Shown piece after piece: positions 60,472-64,000 of a stretch of DNA of 64,000 bases (its first letter is position 1; each line of letters opens with the position of its first letter). Made by a program: the position numbers and the translations under genes. Origin of the DNA: Hyphomonas sp. (GTDB taxonomy: Bacteria; Pseudomonadota; Alphaproteobacteria; Caulobacterales; Hyphomonadaceae); contig PACZ01000052.1 of the NCBI GenBank assembly GCA_002700305.1, forward strand, positions 53,028-117,027. Reading direction: 5' to 3'. The notes beneath the pieces are model-generated. The model ran no database searches and was not told where the DNA came from. It saw only the letters and a list, made by a program, of their open reading frames with translations.

Positions 60472-62885
60472 GGCATCTCTCCTTCCGCTGCGATGAGGTC
60501 CGCGGCCCAGTGGAGCCCACGCGCGGAAAGCCAGGCCGGCGCAAAGCCCTCTGGACCAACCGACGCAAGAATTTCGGAAATCAGCTTCTGGTCGGCTTTC
60601 GTGCCGGCAGCGCAGAAGGCGAGGGCGACCGGCCCGAGGTCGAGATCGAACAGCCGGTTGCCGTCCGGCGTCTGAACATAATAGTCCCGCTTCGGCGTCG
60701 CCCGCGCGATCAGTTCGACCTGACGGGCATTGAGTCCGAACCCTTCATAGGCCGCACGCTGCGAAGGCTCCTCGGCCCGCGCATTGGCGAGGAAGATGCG
60801 CGTGGGCGCGCTCTCGATCAGGCTTGGCGCGATTGAACTCGCTGCAATGTCCGACAAGCTCTGCGTCGCGAACACGACGGACACATTCTTCTTGCGCAGC
60901 GTCTTCAGCCAGTCGCGCAGGCGTCCCGAAAACATCGGATGATCGAGGAACAGCCAGGCCTCGTCGAGGATGAGCATTGTCGGGCGCCCGTCGAACCGGG
61001 CTTCAAGTTTTGTGAACAGGTGCGCCAGCACAGGGGCGGCGAGCCGCTTGTCCTGCATCAGCGCCTCCATTTCGAAGCAGAGCACGTCGCCGGCTTCGAG
61101 ATTAACCTCATCGGCATCCAGCAGGGCGCCATAGGGCCCGGCCAGCGTGTAGGGTTCCAGCGCCTGCCGGAGGTCCGGGATCTGGAGGAGGGCCACCAGC
61201 CCTGTCAGCGTGCGCTGTGCGACCGGCGCCGCGCCAAGGCTTTGCAGCGCCGTCCAGACAGCCTGCTTCACCTCCGGCGTCACCGTGACACCTTCCTGCT
61301 CGATCAGTCCCAGTACCCACGCCTGAGCCGCAGCGAGACCGCCCTCGCCGTCGACATCTCTCAAAGGCTGGAAAGCAAGGTCGCCTTCGAGACCGAGGTC
61401 GTACCAGGTGCCGCCCAGCGCGAGCGTCGCACAGCGCGCTGAGGCACCCTTGTCGAAGAGGAAGACCTGCGCCTGTTCATAGCGGCGGAACTGCAGCGCC
61501 AGCAGGGAAAGCAGCACCGACTTGCCGGCTCCGGTCGGCCCGACCACCATCATGTGGCCGACATCGCCCTGATGGGTGACCAGCCGGAATGGGGTCGAAC
61601 TCGCGGAGCGCGCCATCAGCAGGGGCGGTCCATCCAGATGCGCATTGCGCTCCGGCCCCGCCCAGAGCGAAGAGAGCGGCGCCATATGGGAGAGGTTGAT
61701 CGTGTTCAGGAGCGGCTGGCGGACATTGGCATAGGCTTCGCCCGGCAGCGTGCCGAGCCAGGCTTCGATGGCGTTGACGCTTTCCGCAACGCAGGTGAAC
61801 CCGCGCCCGCGGATGACACGTTCGACAGCGCGGATTTGGTCTTCGGCGATGCCGGCATCCTCATGCCGGACGATAATCGCTGTCGTGCAGTATCCGAAGG
61901 CGACATGGCCGGCGCCAATGGCCTGCAGGGCTTCGTCCGCATCGGCGGCCTGATTGTCGGCGTCCGTGTTGAGCAGCGTTGCGGGCTCGTTGGTGAGGAT
62001 TTCTCGGAGGTAGGAGGTCAGCGACCGGCGCTTGGCAAACCAGTTGCGGACATAGGTGTTCAACGTCTTCTCGGCATCTGGTTTGTCGAGGGGCAAGAAC
62101 CGCGTCACCCAGCGATAGGCAAAGCCGAGTTGGTCGAGGTCCGAGAGCAGTCCCGGCTCGCCTGTCGCCGGGAACCCGTTGATTGTAAGGACCCTCAGCG
62201 TCTCCTCGCCAAGTCGGGGTGACAGACCGCCGGTCAGCGGCGTATCGACCAGAAGCGCATCGAGACACATCGGCACGGACGGTGCCAGCACCTCCTGTCG
62301 CGCCGTGGAGATACAGGCATGGAGATAAGTCAGCGTCTCATCGTCACTGAGGAACCGCGCCTCCGGCATCAGATCCGCCATCATGTCGCGCGCACGGATC
62401 GTCTCGGTTTCGAAATGGGCAAGGTGCTCGCTCCAGAAGGCCGCCGGGGCATCTGCCGGATCCTCGATGAAGAGCTGTTCGATCCTTGCCGTCCGGTCGG
62501 CCGGTGGCATCCAGGTGAGGGTGAGATAGCAGTCGGTTTCGAAGTGCCGGCCTGCCTCCTCGAAGGCTGCGCGGCGTTCTTCGTCGACCAACCAGGCCGC
62601 CGGATCGCGCCAGGAACTTTCGGGATAGGTGACCGACGGTCTGCGGTCGGCTTCGATATGCAGCGCCCAGCCGGAGCCGAACCGGCGGAGGAGATTGTTC
62701 ATGCGGGCGGTGACGGCGACCAGTTCCTCCGCCGTCGAACTTTCAAGGTCGGGGCCGCGATAGGCAATCGTCCGCTGCAGGCTGCCATCCTTGTTGAGGA
62801 TAATGCCGGGCGCGATCAGGCAGGCCCATTTGAGATGGTCGGCGAGGGAGGCCGGGCGGGCGCGGTATTCACGAAGGTTCAGCAT
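60456..62885 (-). CDS. trbE: Conjugal transfer ATPase TrbE (VirB4-like)
   Basis: An 809-residue ATPase that powers assembly and substrate transfer. The N-terminal CagE/TrbE domain covers roughly residues 20-330. The motor has Walker A VVGPTGAGKSVLLSLL (about 448-463) and Walker B PTMLILDEAWLFLD (about 635-648). It also has the AYEGFGLNARQVELI region near the end. Length and motif order are those of full-length TrbE, with no fusion to TrbD. It overlaps trbD by 7 bp. Confidence 0.96.
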   Translation of the reverse strand: MLNLREYRARPASLADHLKWACLIAPGIILNKDGSLQRTIAYRGPDLESSTAEELVAVTARMNNLLRRFGSGWALHIEADRRPSVTYPESSWRDPAAWLVDEERRAAFEEAGRHFETDCYLTLTWMPPADRTARIEQLFIEDPADAPAAFWSEHLAHFETETIRARDMMADLMPEARFLSDDETLTYLHACISTARQEVLAPSVPMCLDALLVDTPLTGGLSPRLGEETLRVLTINGFPATGEPGLLSDLDQLGFAYRWVTRFLPLDKPDAEKTLNTYVRNWFAKRRSLTSYLREILTNEPATLLNTDADNQAADADEALQAIGAGHVAFGYCTTAIIVRHEDAGIAEDQIRAVERVIRGRGFTCVAESVNAIEAWLGTLPGEAYANVRQPLLNTINLSHMAPLSSLWAGPERNAHLDGPPLLMARSASSTPFRLVTHQGDVGHMMVVGPTGAGKSVLLSLLALQFRRYEQAQVFLFDKGASARCATLALGGTWYDLGLEGDLAFQPLRDVDGEGGLAAAQAWVLGLIEQEGVTVTPEVKQAVWTALQSLGAAPVAQRTLTGLVALLQIPDLRQALEPYTLAGPYGALLDADEVNLEAGDVLCFEMEALMQDKRLAAPVLAHLFTKLEARFDGRPTMLILDEAWLFLDHPMFSGRLRDWLKTLRKKNVSVVFATQSLSDIAASSIAPSLIESAPTRIFLANARAEEPSQRAAYEGFGLNARQVELIARATPKRDYYVQTPDGNRLFDLDLGPVALAFCAAGTKADQKLISEILASVGPEGFAPAWLSARGLHWAADLIAAEGEMPCAAE

Positions 62886-63151
62886 GCGTAATAGGCCTTC
62901 TGGCGGATGTGCCGGATCAGCACGTCTGTGAATTGCGGATCACGCCGGGCTGCAAAGACGCAGATTCCCTGCGCGACGATCCAGAAGACGAGCCCCACGA
63001 CCCAGAGCTGGAGACCGATGCCGAGTGCGGCGGCCAGCGTGCCATTGACGATGGTCGCGAGCCTCGGTGCGCCGGCCAGCAGGATCGGCGCGGTGAGCGA
63101 ACGATGCACCGGCACGCTGTAGCCGGGTGGGAGGGGCGACGGTTCTGCCAT
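62879..63151 (-). CDS. trbD: Conjugal transfer protein TrbD (VirB3-like)
   Basis: A 90-residue inner-membrane protein with two adjoining helices (about 22-58). It shows the VirB3 lead GYSVPVHRSLTAPILLAGAPR and the tail FAARRDPQFTDVLIRHIRQK. It partners VirB4-type ATPases. It overlaps trbC by one base and trbE by seven. Confidence 0.92.
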   Translation of the reverse strand: MAEPSPLPPGYSVPVHRSLTAPILLAGAPRLATIVNGTLAAALGIGLQLWVVGLVFWIVAQGICVFAARRDPQFTDVLIRHIRQKAYYAC

Positions 63152-63462
63152 CAGAGCGTTGCCCCACCGCCGAAGGAGAAGAAGGAGAGGAAGAACGAGG
63201 TCGCGGCAAAGGCGATCGACAGGCCGAACACGATCTGCAGGAGCTTTCGCATGCCGCCGCCGCTCTCGCCGAAGGCAAGGCCGAGCCCCGTCAGGATGAT
63301 GACGATGGTGGCAAGGATCTTGGCGACCGGGCCTTCGATGGATTCGAGGATTGATTGCAGCGGGGCTTCCCAGGGCATGCCGGAACCGGCTGCATGGGCG
63401 GGAAACGCAATCGCGGCGACGAGCAAGCTCAGGCTGAGGCCCTTGATCATGTCTCTGTTCAT
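63151..63462 (-). CDS. trbC: Conjugal transfer pilin TrbC (VirB2-like)
   Basis: A 103-residue prepilin with a signal peptide ending near FPAHAAG and two membrane helices (about 45-65 and 75-95) joined by a Gly-rich loop (FGESGGGMRKLLQ). TrbC is processed and often cyclised to form the conjugative pilus. It overlaps the trbB fragment by 4 bp. Confidence 0.92.
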   Translation of the reverse strand: MNRDMIKGLSLSLLVAAIAFPAHAAGSGMPWEAPLQSILESIEGPVAKILATIVIILTGLGLAFGESGGGMRKLLQIVFGLSIAFAATSFFLSFFSFGGGATL

Positions 63463-63914
63463 TGGGGAGGTGTCCTTTCAGGTGCGGTTGAGAGAAGCGG
63501 TTCAGAAAAGGGAAGGCTCGGCAGGACGAGCTGCAGGTCCGGCTGAACGGGGCTGAGGTCGTAGCCGCCGCGTCCGAGGCCGTTCATGCGCGAGACCGTC
63601 TCGACCCGGTGCCGGCCGGCGCGCCGCGAGATGTAGACGACGCAGTCGATCGTTTCGGCGATGAGGTCGTGCGGAACCTGGGCCGAGGTTTCGCCGATCA
63701 GCTGTTCGAGCCGGGAGAGGCCGCCAAGGGCAGAATTCGCATGCAATGTGGCGATCCCGCCTGGATGGCCGGTATTCCAAGCCTTCAGCATGTCGAGCGC
63801 CTCGGCACCCCGGACTTCGCCGATAATGATCCGGTCGGGGCGCAGGCGCAGCGTCGAGCGTACGAGGTCTGCGAGGGTCACGGACCCAGGCTGCGTGCGC
63901 AGCTGCACAGTGGT
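63459..63914 (-). pseudogene. trbB: trbB (VirB11-like ATPase), 3' half, interrupted by an insertion sequence
   Basis: The remaining frame encodes the C-terminal half of TrbB. It has TVQLRTQPGSVTLADLVRSTLRLRPDRII in two blocks, the Walker B-like IIIGEVRGAEALDML, and the His box GGIATLHANSAL. In homologues the segment before TVQLRT is the Asp box and, further upstream, Walker A. Here the sequence departs from trbB at about 63914, where SNNGPLFREQ would be read, and enters an IS3-type end. Walker A is therefore separated from this part. The 5' half may lie beyond the IS outside the window. Without TrbB, pilus function would be lost unless supplied in trans. Confidence 0.75.
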
Positions 63915-64000
63915 CTGCTCCCTGAAAAGTGGTCCATTATTTGAGTTAGTTCCGGCTTCAGATATGGAGCTGAGACATGGGCAAGAGATCTACGCCTGAA
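63915..64000 (+). mobile_element. End of an insertion sequence, probably IS3 family
   Basis: From about 63915 the sequence is no longer trbB, and the reading frame that begins at 63977 on the opposite strand encodes the typical start of an IS3-family OrfA. The exact IS terminus cannot be set from one end; the stretch CTGAAAAGTGGTCC at 63916-63929 is a candidate for the terminal inverted repeat. Confidence 0.65.
63977..64000 (+). CDS. IS3-family transposase OrfA, first eight codons
   Basis: An ATG at 63977 preceded by GGAG opens a frame reading MGKRSTPE up to the window edge. This matches the start of a common IS3-family OrfA protein (in homologues followed by EII and a helix-turn-helix). Only eight residues are visible, so the assignment rests on memory of that family and on the break in trbB. 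Confidence 0.55.

Larger units (their letters stand above)
51408..64000. mobile_element. Integrative conjugative element at tRNA-Gly (left part)
   Basis: From the tRNA-Gly fragment to the window end lie a tyrosine integrase, a Fic-domain gene, a DNA-binding regulator, DUF2274 and a trb-type mating-pair apparatus in the order trbI-G-F-L-J-E-D-C-B as read along the plus strand. Relaxase, coupling protein and cargo, which normally accompany these, must lie further right if present. An IS3-type sequence interrupts trbB near 63914. The left boundary is well supported; the right is unseen. Confidence 0.85.

Noticed and set aside
1..64000. CRISPR arrays, rRNA genes and riboswitches
   Set aside because: I saw no regularly spaced repeats, no rRNA segments and no recognisable riboswitch cores, including none in front of the B12-dependent RNR.

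Overview
The window is high-GC DNA that reads as the chromosome of an aerobic, PHA-storing, Gram-negative alphaproteobacterium, most likely a Hyphomonadaceae/Caulobacterales-type organism. The signs are a DUF2842 protein, a CtaA heme A synthase, class I PHA synthases, an aminotransferase-homoserine dehydrogenase-glpX-recJ block, and a TonB-dependent receptor. The genus is inference.

Layout. 1-14.1 kb is core chromosome: a PHA synthase cut by the left edge, ctaA, rplM-rpsI with a clear terminator, argC, a complete PHA synthase, a class I/II aminotransferase, a hydratase-2 type MaoC protein, hom, glpX and recJ, ending in tRNA-Glu(UUC). At 14.13-15.67 kb a 1.5-kb islet sits in the tRNA 3' end. 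It is bounded by an exact 19-bp direct repeat and carries one unrecognised membrane protein and no recombinase.

16.2-43.6 kb holds energy, redox and stress genes: a cyoABCD ubiquinol oxidase, a PoxB-type pyruvate oxidase, a class II glutamine amidotransferase beside an FMN glutamate-synthase-like protein, a pabB-pabA-pabC folate operon, and a hydrolase/flavin-reductase fusion. It continues with a cysteine-dioxygenase-like cupin and a tightly coupled three-gene operon (beta-CASP nuclease, AMP/thymidine phosphorylase, PRPP synthetase homologue) that looks like an RNA/nucleotide salvage unit. Then come an MgtC-like protein, an HlyD/FtsX-type ABC exporter, a universal stress protein, a DUF3775 protein, a B12-dependent class II ribonucleotide reductase and a cytochrome c lipoprotein. 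The mix of high-affinity oxidase, PoxB and oxygen-independent RNR suggests adaptation to oxygen limitation.

43.6-51.0 kb has an MFS exporter, a PaaX-family regulator divergent from a fatty-acid desaturase, a MaoC protein, a TauE/SafE exporter and a TonB receptor with an EF-hand-like loop.

From 51.4 kb to the right edge lies an integrative conjugative element. A displaced 3' fragment of tRNA-Gly(CCC) marks the attachment site. It is followed by a tyrosine integrase, a Fic protein, a two-domain DNA-binding regulator, DUF2274 and the P-type conjugation genes trbI-G-F-L-J-E-D-C-B, all on the minus strand. trbB is broken at about 63.9 kb by what appears to be the end of an IS3-family element, so this copy may no longer transfer unaided. 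The other end of the element, with the expected intact tRNA-Gly, lies outside the window.
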